A DNA stretch of 64,000 bases from Dryobates pubescens. Lineage: Eukaryota > Chordata > Aves > Piciformes > Picidae. Below, piece by piece: positions 1-13,789 of this stretch. The stretch lies in NCBI RefSeq assembly GCF_014839835.1, contig NC_071627.1:16052001-16116000 (forward strand), given 5' to 3'. Both the position numbers and the translations under genes were made by a program. The notes under the pieces are model-generated. The model was not told the origin of the DNA, ran no database searches, and saw nothing but the letters and a program-made list of their open reading frames with translations. Position 1 is the stretch's first letter; every line of letters begins with the position of its first letter.

Positions 1-320
1 CATGCCTCGGCTGGACTGACTTGTGATTGCTAGTTTTAAGAAGAGTTTGAATGGAGTATTTGGATGGTTTTAAACCAAGGCATTTTCTTTTCAAGTTCTT
101 GTGAAGTGGCTATGACCAGATTTACTCTTGTTCTTGGGGGGACAGCCTCGCACCACGCAGAGTTCACATTGGTTACTGCCCCGGGCTGTCTCCCTTCTCA
201 CTCCTATTCTAGCCCAGCTGAAAGAAAGAAATACTTTTATTGCTGGTAATTCTTTAACAGTGTAATTTATTCCTTTATAGCATGTCAGAATAAATTAAAA
301 AAAAAAATGTCTGAAAATGC
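1..320 (+). other. CSNK1A1: Candidate 3' UTR end of CSNK1A1 (off the left edge)
   Basis: No coding exon is visible here. The stretch is AT-rich non-coding DNA ending in an AATAAA signal at 289-294, with a T/G-rich stretch (about 335-365) where a downstream element would lie. In the human 5q32 block the neighbour of the mir-143/145 host is CSNK1A1, with its 3' end facing the microRNAs. With IL17B on the plus strand here, CSNK1A1 (casein kinase 1 alpha) should lie to the left, also on plus. The call therefore rests on synteny and the poly(A) signal, not on recognised sequence. Alternatively it is plain intergenic DNA or a UTR extending further right. Confidence 0.35.
289..294 (+). terminator. 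Candidate poly(A) signal, CSNK1A1 3' end
   Basis: Canonical AATAAA followed by an A-run and, about 45-70 bases downstream, a T/G-rich stretch. The layout fits a cleavage site near 305-315. Assignment to CSNK1A1 is by gene order only. Confidence 0.35.
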
Positions 321-602
321 TGCCAGATGCCTATTGTGTAATGTTGTTCGTTTGTTAGCTTTTTAGACAGTTCCCTTGCATGTAGCACATTTCCTGCTCC
401 CAGCTTCTGTTTTTACTGGTTGAAGAGGTTTTTAGTTTTGAAAGCTGTTTCTTCAAGATCAGAACACTTGCACTGTGTGCTCATCACAGAGTGGTAAGCT
501 GGATCAAGGCTGTACTGTTGTGCAGTCACTGTGCATACTCCCTCTACAAGAAGGATCTGCCCTGAGAAGATGTTAAATTTTAGCTGGAGAACATTGTGTG
601 CT

Positions 603-608
603 AATAAA
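603..608 (+). terminator. Possible distal poly(A) signal
   Basis: A second AATAAA in an AT-rich setting, followed by a TGTGT-containing stretch near 650. It could be an alternative end for the same plus-strand transcript. Confidence 0.2.
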
Positions 609-610
609 TG

Positions 611-3600
611 TTTGCATAGATAATCTAGGAGCGCAGGGAGGCAAAAAGTGTGTCAGGCTTCAGAGATACTGGTGCACGTTTGGAAACTTCTGAGTCAGAG
701 AGCTCTCTGTTACTTGGAAGCTGCAAGAGGTGGTGTAGCTCATTCTTCTGGCTAGCATGTTTTTCTCATCTCTTAAGTATTGCCCCATCCAAATAAGGAC
801 GCTTCACAAAGCAGTGCCTCATGAAAACTGCCATGTTTCCAAGAACTGGTATCTGGAGTACTATGTTAGGTCCTTATACATGATTTCTACTGTCTAGGCA
901 ATGCATCTGACAACATGCATTGGCAGAAGGGAAATGCTTTCTTGGCAGCTGTTGGCAGGGTGGCTGCCTGGAATTCTGGCACCGGTTTTCTTGCTTTGAC
1001 ATCAGATATTTGGATGTCAGAGGAAGCAATTTGGTTTCAGAAGAAGAAATTATTTCCTCTGTCCATGGCTTTTGAGAAGGGTTGTAAAATATTAGAAACA
1101 ACTGCCCTTGACAAGCACTGTAAGCAAGAACAGTTCCTAAGTTAAGGGGCATCAGAATGCAGTGGCATGTAGTTCTTCACTGCAGGCCTTCTCCTGTACA
1201 GGAGTGTGGAGTCCAGTTAATCTTTCAGACACTGTGAGCTTGCTTCTCTGTAGAAGTGTGAGCTTAAACTGACAGATGTGGTGCTGCTTTGCAGAAAACC
1301 AGCCTGCACCAGTGGTGCTGACCAATGACCAGGATGGCAACCTTCCTTTAGGAGATGCTGTGATACTGACACCCATTTGCTGTATAATTTTCTTTATTTG
1401 TAACAAAGACTTAAACCTGAAAGCATTAAAAACTGTGTGGATCTTGACTTCTGGTTGCAGCTCTGCAAAGGTTTTGTGTTGGGAGGTTTATCTGCTGTCT
1501 GCAAAGTCAGAAGCGTCTGCAAGCAATCTCGGGCCCTTTGTAAGTAATTACCATTGTAACAGAGGCCATAAAGCTGCAGAACTACACCCTCGTGCTCCCT
1601 GGAAAGTGCTAGAATCCAGGTAATGACGTTAGACTGTGACAATGGCTTCTTAGTCATTTTACTAAGCAGTGCACAGAGTTTCCAAGCAGTTTATTAACCT
1701 TATAACAACTCTGAGAGGCATCTTAAGGCCATCTTAAGATGACTTAAATTGGATCGTGGAGTGCTCATGAGCAGCATACTGGTTCATTGCTTTTAACCTA
1801 TTTAAGCCATTCCTTGTTAAAAGCAATTTAGAGTCTTTTCGTCTTCCATAACAGGCTCTGAAAGAAAGAGGCAGCTCTAGGTCTGAGCTGTTGGTAACGT
1901 TGCTCTTGCCACCTTGCTTCCTGTGCTTGCTGCTGGGTACTGGTATTGAGGCAAGCCCTGACTGTTGAAAACACTGTCAGCCTCTGAAAGCTAGGTGTGC
2001 TTCTGATAGGTGTGTCAAGCCTGTCCAGTGTCTGCCAGCCTCATCATGTTTTGCTGACTTCCACTGAATTCTCTCTGTGTGGGGGCTGGTTTTGAAGCTT
2101 GGATGTCAGCTTGCTCTGCATTTGCACACTTCTGCCTGTTCTCCGCTGGCTTCTTCAGGTGCCTTGCATGCAACTTGTGGAAGCTGTACATTCCTGGTGT
2201 GCTGTGCTGTGCTTGTCCTGAAATGGATGGCAGCAGAAGTGAAGGTGCCCGGTTGCTGTCTGGAGCAGGCTGGGCAAGGTGCAGGACAAATTTCTGTAAT
2301 CCCAGGCTGGTCTGGCTTAAGGCTTTTTTTTCCTCTTGACAGCCTTCTCCAGTTCAGAAGACTTGTTGCTTAGCCAGCTCCATCAGCCCCATCTGCTCCT
2401 TAATCACAGTGAAATCATGATTTCGTATCAGCTTGATGTTGTAATACAAGTTTATGAGCATGGCAGACAAAAAAGGGAAAATGGGCTGGGAGGAAGAGCT
2501 CTGCTCTGAGCACTAATGCCTCTGGAAACGTGAGGTGAGGGATGACACAGAGGAAGTGCCCTCCCTTCTAATGGGGCCTGAGTGGAAGGACTGTGTCCAT
2601 GGCATGTTCTAATCTGGAAGTGGCTCTTTAATGCAGTCCTTGTTACCCAGGGCTAAACAGGAAGTGGGACAAGGTACCAGGTCTGTGTGCAGAGAATTGA
2701 GAGTGACTTGTGCTCAGACACTGGGGTGCTCACCGGGCTGGGCTGCATTAACAAAGCTTTTCAGAGTAGACCTGGACTGTGTTGTCCCTAGCAATGAAGG
2801 AAATGTGTATAGAGGGAAGGCTGTGTCCATGTGTTGGAAAGAACCACCGTGGGCTCAGCTGTTTTGCAAGCTCTGTGACAAAGGTGTAGAATCCTGAAGA
2901 TACTAATGACTTTCTGAGATGTTCTTGGAGCTAGTGTTAAGGTTTCCAAATATTTGTGTCTAGAAAATAACCAAGAGTGGTATAGTTCCTGTTAGAGAAC
3001 ATCTTGGCATTTTGACATGAGGCTGCTTCTGGAAGTTTCTGAGCACATTCAGTCCTAACTCTTCTGGGTTTGTCCCCAGGAGCCTTTTGTTCCTGTTGAT
3101 AATGGAGATTGTTTGTTCTAAATGCAGCTGGTATTAACTTCATTTCTAACCCTCCACGAGTTTGAAGGATAGCAGCAATAAGCCCAGTTGATGGAGAAGC
3201 TCGCTCAAAACCGCTCTGTGCACTGGTGGTGTCCAGAGAGCAGGCTCCTGGCTCCCTGCGCTGCCTGTTCACCACCCTCGAAATAGCAGCGAGCCCTGAG
3301 CTGTGTTGCAGGTTGTGGACTTTGAACGTTCTGAGTGAAAGCAATTTCAGATCATCAGAAGACCATGAAGGAGTGTACCTGCTGTCAGACAGGGCAGACA
3401 AGCTTCTGAGCTTTCCCTGTCACAGCCAAAACCTTTGTGTCTGGGCCTTATCCTTTACAGCCCTGTAAATACACAGGGCAGGTGCTTTGGCTCTGCACAG
3501 CTCAGATAACTGGCAGAGGTGGGGCAGTGGAATTTGCTTGACTCAGTGCTTTGTGGGACCTCTTAATCCACTATACCAGGGGCACAGCAAACTAATCTTC

Positions 3601-6600
3601 CCCTTTCCCTTCCTTGTACCTTGGTGAGTCAACCATGTATTGCTGATGCTGAAGAAGTGCAGTGGGACTTTTCCAAAAGGAGACCATAAGATGTGTTTAA
3701 CTGAGAACCCCTGGGGTTTGATGCTGGTCATCTTCTCAGCACAGCTTACCCTGATGTCTGTCTGGGTCACCCTCCCTGCTGCACATGCTTTTCTTGTGGG
3801 TTTTGTACACCAGCTGGTAACTCTGCTTCTCAGTAGCATGGGTAATTGTAAAGATCCTCAAGCCCTATATGACTGCAAGGACTGATGGTCCATAATCTCA
3901 CAGTCCCCAGGTAGGTACAGTGGGCTATACCTAGTGGGACCAGCTTGGGGCTTGCAGCTGGCTCTGGCGTCCAAAAGCATTTTCTCATAGCTGGACCAAG
4001 CTGACTAGTCTTTGCTTATGGGATCTGCCACGGCTTCATTTGCTTGCAGCTGTAGGTAGGGCGTTGCCTGGGTCAGAGAGGAGCTAGGAAGCATCTGCCT
4101 GCCTCGGTCTGCAGACAGGTACAGTCAGGCAGTGGGGGAGGAGAGCAGAGAGGTCAAGCTAGAAACTGGTGCACGTCCTTTCAGCTGAGGAAAATCACTT
4201 AGGCAGCAAATGGACTCATTCTTGCATGCCAGAGGCTTCCTCGCAGCACAGCTCTGACTTGTGCTGAGCTTGTTCCTCCTCGGTGGCTGCCGGCATGGCA
4301 GCAGCCGGTGTTGTGCCAGGACTGTTGGCAGCAGGCATGCCTGGCTCAGGGTTACCTGGTGGGGAAAAGCCTGCAAAGAGCATCAGGAGTGTGCACAGTG
4401 GAATGTGTTCATGTTCTTTTAGACCAGGCGGACCTCTGCTGCATGACAGCAGCAGGAGTGGCCAGAAATCCCTGCTGGCTCACCTAGAAGCACTTGCCTG
4501 CCTTCCCAAGGCCCCTTGCCGCTGGGGGAGGAAAGGCACGGAGCCCGGCTGCGGCCACTCCTCCCTTGGGCTGCCCGAGAGGTACGAGCTGTTGGCTTTC
4601 ACTCGCAGGCTCTCGCTGTAGCGGCCCTGCCGCGCTGCAGCCCAGGCGCAGGGTTCAGCCCTGCTTGCCTTGCCCCCCGGCGTGGGACGGCGCCGTTGTG
4701 CGCAAGCAGAGCTGGCGTGGCCCTGGCCGGCTCCCGGCTGTTTCGCCTGAAGCTGTTAACAAATCCCATCAAGCGATCACGGATAGAAGTCACTGCTCGG
4801 TGACCTTTCTCCCTCTCGCTGACAGCTTTTTACATTGCACTTCTTGACCCTCCCTGTACCTGCTGGCAGGGGGCTCACAGGTGGGATGTGAGCTGGGCAT
4901 GGAGCAGCAGCTGGGGCTAGCTCCTGTGCCAGCAACCAGCAGGCGCTGCCAGAGTCTGGCAGCCTGTTCCCAGGAGCAAAGCACAGGCTTGGGAACTTGA
5001 TGCTGATTGGAAGTGGCTTGTTTTTGCTTCCCAAAGTGCAAACAGCTCGCAGGGCCTGGTCTGTGCTGCACTCAGCCTTCCCTAGTGAAGGCTGCTGAGG
5101 TTTGTCAGCCCACTGCTCCCACTCCTGTGCCGTGCCTCCCAAAGCCACAGCTGTGGGCAGGGATAGCTTGTGTGGGCAGGATCTCTTTGGTGGTTATGGA
5201 GCGGTGGAATCATGATACCCTGGCTCAGTTGTGGCCAGACAGCCTTTCCTTGGCTGGCTTATCCAGAGAAGCAATTGAACCTGAATGACAAGGGCTATCC
5301 AGGCAACCATGGGCCATGCAGTGCAGGGTGTGTTTAAATGTATTTATGGTCCTCCCCAGGGCAGGACACAGTGGAAAGAAGCAACTGCTCCAACACAAGC
5401 TGGGTACCAGTGCCAAGATCATGTAGGCAGGTGCCCGCTCCTTGTTCCTGGAGGACTCTGCTGTGTCCCCCTCACTGGGAAATCCCAGGGGTGCTGCCCT
5501 CTGCTCGTGAGGAAAAGCCTGGTATTGCCAGCTTGCTGGCCTCCCACCCTGTGTCCTGTCTTGCTGTTCCTGGTTTTCAGCAGCCAGGCAAGCTGTGGAA
5601 ACAGAGCTGCTGCCCTGCCCTGCCCTGCCCTGGGCACGTTGCTGGGTGACGTAAACATGGTGAAGGCAGCATGGGGGAGGATGGGCTGCCCTCTGCCCCC
5701 CTTCCCAGAGCCAATGCATAGCTGTGCTTGGTGAAGCCCAGCAGCTTGGGTGGTAGCAAAGGACCCAGCTTGAAGGGCAAATGGCCCTGTGCTTGGGGCA
5801 TGGTGAGCTCCAGCTCATGGGCAAGGGCAGCCAGCCTTGCCCTAGCCAGATGTATGGCACACCTTGGTGACCCTCATCAGGGACCCAGGGAGCTGCTGGC
5901 TGTGGGAAGGGGCTTGTTTCTTACCCTGGGATTCAGTTTGGTACTGGAGCAGCTGTGCTGAGCCTCCCTGGGGCTGGCCAGCCAATATGTAGCATCAGCC
6001 ACGGCACCTATCAACCACTGGTGTTCTTGGGCCATGCTCTCTGTGAAACACCCAGTTCACAGCAGCTTTCCTGTAACCTCTGGTTTAGAAATAGAGGATA
6101 CCAGAGCAAGCAGGGAACAGCCATGCCTGTTTGCACACTTGGCTCTTCCTAGGCATGACATGGGGGCTTGTGCAGAGCCTGCAAAGTTCTAGCACGTGTG
6201 GGGCTGTCGCCTCCAGTGCTGGCAGGCCGTGCCTCTGGCAGGTAATGGGAGAGGAAAGTGGTGCTGGAAGCAATCCTGCTACTCTAAATAGCTTTCCAGC
6301 TGCTGATGTTTGTTAACATGGTTGAGCTGTAGACCTCTGGGAATATGAGGTACTTGGGATCAGTGCTGTGAGGGGAGCTTTGTGGGATGGGAAGGAATCC
6401 CAAACCTCAGAGATGACTTTCCAGGAAAGAAGTCTTGTGCCCAAATCCCATTTCTGGAACGGCAGGGCAGGCTCCTGTGTGTATCTGTGGCTGGTTTTAT
6501 TCTCACTGTGGTAATTGAGACCTGGGGCTGAAGTCCTGATCTCAGCCTGTCTGCCAATACCCTAGGAGTTAAAGGCTGAACCAGGTCCACGTCAGCTCTC

Positions 6601-9600
6601 TTGACAGCTCTCCAGCTGCCCTGGGGCTGACTGCTGGCGTCTTGAGGCGGTTACCCTGGTCTGGAGATCTGCATGTCTGCTCTGGAGTGTGTTCAAAAGC
6701 GTTGGCCCAACCCAGAGCTCAGTTCTGTCTGCACCCTGCTCATTTCCAGTCCGTTCACCCTGGTGCCCAGGGAGCAGCTGTGAGTGTTCTGGCTTTGTCA
6801 GGGCAGCTTTCCCGGAGAGATGAGAGAGGGATGATGTCCTCTTCAGGGCTGGCTCCCCGTGGTTTGCCTGGTGTCCTTGGACCTGCAGCTCTGAAATCAG
6901 CAGCCTCCTTAGGGAAAGCCCTGATTCAGCTAATCTGCCCATGGATGGTCTTAGGTGAACACAAAGCAACTGAAAAGATCATCTTTGTGCCTGGCTGCCA
7001 GGGGCTGTGGCAGTCTGTGGAGCCTAAGTGGACCCTAAGGTTGCTGGAGGACCTGCCATATCTTTGCCACAAGAGAAAGGGTCTTTACAGTGCTTTGTCT
7101 TGAGGGCAGAGGGGCATTTGAAAGTGCCACTGTGCTGGACTAGCAAAGGCATTGGAAGCTTGCTAAGTGTCTTAGCTCTGCTGCAAGAGCCTGGCAGCAT
7201 GGGCAGAGCATGGCAGAGATGGGTTAGATCTTGCCTCTTCTATGGACCTGCCAGCTCAGCCCTGTCTCTGCCTGCTTGGCTAGCTTGCTGCTGCCATTTG
7301 GAGCACGGGCAAATGCCTGTGGTGCTTTGCAGCAGGTTCGACATGGAGTACTGAAAGAGACTGTTCAAAGGTGCTGAGTAAGGTGGCTCAGTCTGGCTGC
7401 CTGCTCAAACCCACCCATCCAGTTCCTGGGTCCCCAGAGTCCAGCCTGAGAAATAACGCTGCTGCTCACTCAGATGAAGAGAGGATAAGCTGCTCCCTGC
7501 TTCAGCTTGCATCAGGAGGAGCATGGTAAATCCCTAGAGTCTGGTCTGGCCCTGCCTGATAGCTGGAGTCTGGAGGTGTTGCTGATGGGAAGCCGAGTGT
7601 AGCGTGGGAAGCGCTTGGTTTAAAAACGTGTGAGCTGCCTCCCAGTCTCCTTCCTGCAGAGAGCCCCCAGGTGTGGTGTCTGCTCCTGCTGGGGTTGGAC
7701 TAGGGCAGTTGGCTTTCCCAGGCTCTGGAGCAGGAGAGGAGGCTGCCAGTTTGGGGCAGTGCTGTCTCTAGGAGGAGATCCACACGTCTGACTCGCAGGT
7801 CCTGTCAGATAAGCACCGCTTTAAACATGCTGGCTGGTTAGGAGCGACGCCTACCTCTCGCGGCTGCCAGCTGAAGTGAAACACTGCTGCTGCTCTCAGC
7901 AGGATTTCATCAGCTGAACTCTTCTGCCCACCTGGGAGCGTCCACTCCTGCACTATGAGAAACCCCCACCTGAGAGCATCTCCATGGGCCCTGGCAGGAA
8001 AGGGGCTGAGAGCCTCCCTACCACTGCTGAATCTTCCACGCTCCCATCCTGTACCTCACTCCAGATCCTTTTGCCTGCCTTTAGGGCACCAGGGCTGGCT
8101 GAGCCCAAACTGGTGGCAGGAAACATCCTCTTGCTCATGGGCTTGGGAAGGAGGGTACCACATTTCCAGACTGAGTTTCCTTTCCCCACCTGTAAATATT
8201 TGTAAGGCATTTCTCATCATGCTCTGAACTGCCTTCTGTGTCCCACACAAATCTGGAGCTCCCAGGCTTGGCCTGCTTTGTGCCATGCCCCCCTAAGCAG
8301 CCAGCTCCAGCTCCTTCATCCCACTTAGCCCAGATTTTCTTCTAAATAGGTCACTCATTAATTGAGGACAAGTACAAAGTTGCTCTGTTTCTTCTAGTCC
8401 TCCTAGGCTGGACAGACCCACTTCAGGAGCTGTGAGACCTGGGGCAAGGCTGAGTGATGAAATCCGTGTTGGCTGCTGCAGCTCTGGCTGGATTCTCCAG
8501 CTCCAGGCCTTTGATCACTGATGTGTGAAGCCGGGGAGAGCAGGTTGGGGCTGACTCTTAACAGCCTTGCAACAGCCCAACCCTTGCTCGTTTGCAGGAA
8601 GATCATCTTGTAAAAGCAGGAGCCTGGTCTGTGGCTGTTGGGAGGGAGGAGTCCTGCCCTGGTGGGATGGGGCTGTGTTCCTCCATGGCAGAGAGGAGAC
8701 AAGTGCAGTGTGTGTGCTCCTGCCCTTGAGAACTGCTTAGCATGGGAACACTGGTGCCAGGCCAGGTGCTGGGAGAGGTGACAGTGTGGGTGCAGACTCC
8801 ATGAAGGGCTCAGTGCTAGGGAGAGGGGACAAGTATGAGCTGTGGTCTTTACCTTCCTGGTGGTGTATGTTGCTGTGCTGTGCAGACCCTGCAAGTGCCC
8901 CAGCCGTAAGGGGATCTTGAGGCAGCTGGGCAGTCTGTGGGGCCTATCCCAGCAGCTGCCTGCTCCTGTCCTGTGCAGGCTCTGACTCCCAGCCTCTCTG
9001 CATATGTGTGTTTGCTCTCCCTGCTTGTTTCCATGCAAACAAGGGCAGATGGAGGGAGCCAGCTGCAGTCTCTTGTTCCTGGCTCCATGGACCAAAGTTC
9101 AGCTGGGAGCACAGCAAGCTTGTGGCTGCAGGACCTTTTGCTGCCCAGGGAGGACCTCCCTGCTCCTGGATGGTCTGGGGTGGCTGAAGCAGCCCCAGGC
9201 TGTTTTACCTTGTGCGGGAGCTCATCCCCAGCCCCGGGATGGGGATCATGCAGCTTTGGGACCCAGTGCAAGGGCTTGGGCTGCTTCTCCAGAGAAGGAG
9301 GCATGATGAAGCAGGGGCCTGGCCTCTGGTGCCGAGGTGTGCCTCCGTTAGTATTGGTTCAGCACCGCCCGTGGGCAATCGTCACAAGGGGAGCAGGGTA
9401 GGTAGCTGCTGCCCTCCTGCTCTCTGTGCAGTGAATTGGATGCAGTCTCTGCTCTCAGGGCACGGCCAGCCAGAGGAGGATCAAAGCCCATCCTGGTCCC
9501 AGGCCCCAGGGGATCTAGGGGAGGAGGGAAAGGCAGTGGGAAACTCCCCTGTTGGCGACAGACTCCTCTCTCCCTGGGTGCAGTTTGCTTTCCCAGGCTG

Positions 9601-12535
9601 CCGGGGTTGGGGGTGGGGAGCGGGGCAGCGTGAGCCAGCCCCGCCTGGGTGCTGTGCCATGCCAAGCAGGTTTGGAGCTGCTGGGCAGGCTCTCTGGGGC
9701 AGGGAGGGCTGGGAGCTGCTGACAGAGGGGCTTTGGGGCCGTGCATCGGTCAGGAATGAGAGTGCAGGGCTGTGCCTTCTGCCCCGGGGCTGGGCTGGGC
9801 ATGGCCCTAGGTGCCAGTGGGTCTGCTCCTGGGCTGGCAGGGCTGTGCTGCAGGGACTCCCAACAAGGTCCCTGGTGCTGCCGTGGCTGAGCAGGGGTAG
9901 GTGGGACTGGTGATGTGGGACTGGTGATGCACAGGCAGGCAGTGCCTGTGCTTTGCTTAACCAGGGCAGGGCTGCTGAGCTCCTGCCCTGCAGGGGTTCA
10001 GGCACGCTGGGCAGGCATGGCAAGCATGGCTGCCACAACGCCTTCCTGAGTGCTGACTCAGCAGGGTGGGTGGCTTCAAGCCCAGACTGTGGGTGTAGGG
10101 CAGGCTGAGCCCTTCGGCTGTCACAAGCACCTGCATCCCCCTAGCCCTGTGCATGGCCTGGCAGCTGCCCCCACACTTGCACCCTTCTCTCTGTCTCTGG
10201 CAGGCCTGCACTCCTGGGGGGGCCATATGCTTGTCCCCTCCCTCTCCCATGCCAGCACACACTAATCCTCTCCTGCTGCAGCAGCGAGGGCAGATCAACC
10301 CTAGCCTGGGTTTGCAGGCTCTGCTTTGGAGCTGGGAGCCCTGGGATACTGGGAGCCCCCCAGGATCTGAAGGACGCAGTCCTGCCTGAATGGAGCTGTC
10401 CGAGCCCACATCCTCCTTGTCAGCATAGCTTTGGGGAGGAGAGGAGATCGACAGTGTGACCCTGGGGGGCTGCTCTCTGGAGCCAGGGATGTTGCAGGTA
10501 GGGCATGTGCTGTGGAGGGTCCCACAGGGGCCATGCAGAGCAGGCAAGTCCCTTAGGACAGAGCTGGTCTCCACTGCTTGTCTGCCTCCCACTGGGTGTG
10601 TGTGCCTGAGCACGCAGCCTGGCCCTCCCCCAGCCCTGCTGAGTTCTTTGAAAATCTGCATATGCAAAAAGCCTTAATCCTGGGAGCCTTTCCCCAGCTC
10701 AGGGGTGCCCTGGCCTGGGCAGGAGATAAGCTAGGGTTCTCCAAACCACCTTGGGGCCAAGTGCTGAAGCACAGTAGTACAGTACTGGAAGGGCCACGAT
10801 GCTGAGCATGCTGGACACCAGGCTGGCACCTGGGCACTTTCATGCTATGCCAGCCTGCAGGAGTTTGGAGGGCAATGAGATGCCCTGCCATAGGTGCTGG
10901 TGAGCGACAATTGCATGCAGGCATATGGATGTCAGTGGCTGTCTGAGGGCTGCCACGCCAGCACCCGTCACCTCCTTGCTTAAAATCACCCTATTTCCCT
11001 TCAGGCCCTGTCAGTGGGTGGCATTGCCCAGCCCCCACGAAGGGCTGTGCCCAAGGCCAGTGCAGGACATGGGGATTAGTTTTAAGCCGATTGCTGCTGC
11101 CTGTTAGGGAAGCACAAAGGTATCGGCTGTGGCTGCCTGAGCGGCTGGGGGATCGTGGAGGGAGTGCAGCTGCAATGGGACTGGCACTGCACCCCAGTGG
11201 GCCAGGATGAGATTTGTCCCTTCTCCAGTTCATTTGGTTTTGCCACAATGACTTGTAAGGGCTCATCAGCCTCAACGGCCTCTAGGACTGAGGGTGACCT
11301 GCCCTTGTCCTGCCCCAGCATAACGGCCTGCAGGGACAATCACCCTCCTGCCCACCTCCACCCTGGGCACCTGTGGGCATGAGCCTGCCCGTGTTGCAGC
11401 AGAATGGCTGCAGATGCTTCCAGCACCTTGCCCCTTCTGTCTCTAGCTAGGCCATAAGAGAGCCCTTTTAATTTTTTTGGAGGGCTATGGCATGTGCCAC
11501 ACAGGCTCTGGGAGACGATGGAGAGGAGGCAGGGAGGCACAAGCAGACAGTCCCTGCCAGCAGAGGAGGATTTATGGCCACCCACTTTCTGTAAAGATCA
11601 TAACCATGCAGGACTCTTAGAAAGGGTGGAAGGTGGAAAACTGCCCCAAAAAGGGAGTGTGGCAGCTCAGCTTCCCCTCCTGGATGTCTTCTAGAGAGCA
11701 GGGGGGCTCATCAAGCCAGGCAGAGGGAAGGAATGAGCATGTCTGCGTAGGAGCCCAGTGGAAGCAGCCCTGCTCTGCCATTGCTGCCACATTCCAGCTC
11801 CAACTCCATCCTGGGGCATGGGGCTGTATTGTGGGTGCTGCTCCCAGGTGGTGCTGCCTGTGCTAGCTGACTCAGGGCAACACCCTTCCCAGCACGGCGG
11901 GCTGGGCACAGGCCAGCAGTGGCACTGAGTTGGTGGAGGCTGAGCTGTGCAAAGCGTCTGAGCAGCTCTCTACCAACGCCACCTCAGTGAGGAAACTGAG
12001 GCAGGGAGCGTGCAGTGCCTGTGAGTGATGCCAGGGTGGCATCTTGCCCAGGGCAGTGTGACTCCCCTTGCTGTGCTTGGCTGCCTGCCTCACCCCCGTG
12101 CTTGCCCTGCCCACCCTGCAAACCACAAGCCAAGCCTCACGGAGAGACAAAGCTTTAGCTATCCTCTCCCTGGCCATCCTGGGGCGGGCAGCAGAGCCCT
12201 GGCCACGCTGTTCTCAAGGCAGGAGAGGTGTACCTCGGTTTTCCTGGCACAGATGGGTTGGTGCTCCAGGCTTTCTGCCAGACATGCTGGATCTCCTTGT
12301 AACCCATGCACACAGGGCTAGGAGAGGCGGCGGTGAGTCCCGAGAGGGACATTTGCAAGGCTTGGAGTCCCCGCTCTCCCTCACAGCTGCTGGCGCTGTT
12401 GCTGCCACCAGGGTGGGCTCTGCAACTGCCTGGGTGGAAGCTGGTAGTAAGAGGCAGGGAGGTGAACCCCAGCCCTGCTTTGGTGACAAGGAGGCTTTGT
12501 GCTTCAGCACAATGGCTGAGGCACCTGGTTCACAG
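611..12535. other. Intergenic DNA between CSNK1A1 and the mir-143/145 unit; no gene seen
   Basis: Composition is moderately AT-rich to about 3.4 kb (possibly more UTR or downstream DNA of CSNK1A1), then GC-rich. Open frames here are short, overlap on both strands and show no domain or exon-like conservation. A small CpG-rich patch lies at about 4490-4740, and a short TGCCC tandem run at about 5611-5632. I recognise no RNA gene or interspersed repeat. Confidence 0.5.
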
Positions 12536-12539
12536 ACCA

Positions 12540-12870
12540 GCTGGGGCCAGGTCAGGAATTCTTCAACTAAAGGACTTACTTTTGGTTAGAAATCACCAAT
12601 ATTGGTCAAACCTAAACCTCTCTCAGGGACAATTTATCAGCCTTGATACATTTTTCTGGCTTAAAAAAAGAAACAAAAGGGAAACGAAAGAAGGAATCAA
12701 TCAAAGCTCTTAGAGCTGGCATTTCCTGAGCTAAGTGCTGTCTTTTCTTGGTTTGGGTGTGTGTTTCCATTCTGCACCAGCATGTCTTGTAACCCCCACA
12801 ACCACCACCATCAAAACAAACTGCTTGGAAAGGGTTGAAACGAGGTGGTTGGAGCCACAGCAAACCAAGA
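12540..12870. promoter_or_regulatory. AT-rich island, candidate conserved non-coding element
   Basis: A roughly 330-base AT-rich block embedded in GC-rich DNA about 1.8 kb beyond the 3' end of mir-145. It contains a purine-rich segment (12660-12700) ending in ATCAATCAAAG, which matches a TCF/LEF core. No coding potential was recognised. The regulatory call is inferred from the abrupt compositional contrast only. Confidence 0.2.
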
Positions 12871-13789
12871 AGTGCTGTCACGGGGTGGGTTTGAGTTTTG
12901 GGTTGTCAGCTGCAGAGAGGTTTTCTGATTGCCACTTCCCTCCTTCAAGCAGGGCAGGAAGGACTTTCCCTATCCTAGCCCACTCTGGGCCCCTTTTTGG
13001 AGTGGTCTCTCTGGGAGGGGCCTTCTTGGATTCCCAGCCCCATCTCATCCACCTGCCCTTCCCAGGCACCCCACTGGGAGCCTGGGGAAACCAAACAGCA
13101 GCAGCCCAGTGCCACTTTCAGCTCCTCAAATGGTCTGCCAGCCTCGGGGCCCTGGCAGAGAGGGCAGCAAGCTGAGCAGGGGCAGCAGCAGCATGGTTTG
13201 CCTGGCAATTCCCTGTCAGGGAGGAGGAGACTGCCTCTGGGGAGGGGCAGGGGAGGGGGTGTGTGGCCATGCCTGGTGCTGCATTAGGATTGAGACCCAC
13301 TGGGTGGGCTGGGTGCTGCCAGCTGCACCCTGCTGAGTCAGCAGGACAGGTGTGGGGGTGGCTGGGCCCATGGCATTACAGCACAGTCTGGGGACTTGGA
13401 GCGAGCTGGGAGGGAACTGGGCTGCAGGAACTGTGGTGTGTGCCATGCCAGAGCCATGGTGGCAGTGTGGCCATCACACGACTATCCCTGGGGACCCGTT
13501 CCAAAATGGATGCTTGTCCACCTTGTGGGTGGGGCTGGCTGCAAGTAGGGGTGGCTGGAGGATTATGCCCTCTCACCTGTCCTGGCTGGGAAACAGGGAC
13601 CAGCCCTGCCACCCCTCAGTGTCCCCTGGCACCCAGTGCTGCACCTTGCCCGACACAGCCCTGGGGCTTCATCCATTGTGTCTCCCATACCCAAGGCTGG
13701 CATCGGGGCAGGCAGAGTGTGAGCTGGCGAGGGGACATGGGGCCAGCGGTGTGTGGGGAAGGAGGGGACGCTGCCTGCTTCTCCAGTGA

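Noticed and set aside
789-798. Perfect CArG box CCAAATAAGG near the left edge
   Set aside because: It matches the consensus, but about four such boxes are expected by chance in 64 kb and there is no supporting motif or target gene start nearby.
1276-1410. An acceptor-like TTTGCAG followed by an open frame, considered as a last CSNK1A1 exon
   Set aside because: The translation does not resemble the casein kinase 1 alpha C-terminus, and the frame has no donor partner that I could identify.
9901-9928. Two tandem 14-base units (GTGGGACTGGTGAT)
   Set aside because: A minor duplication of no evident significance.
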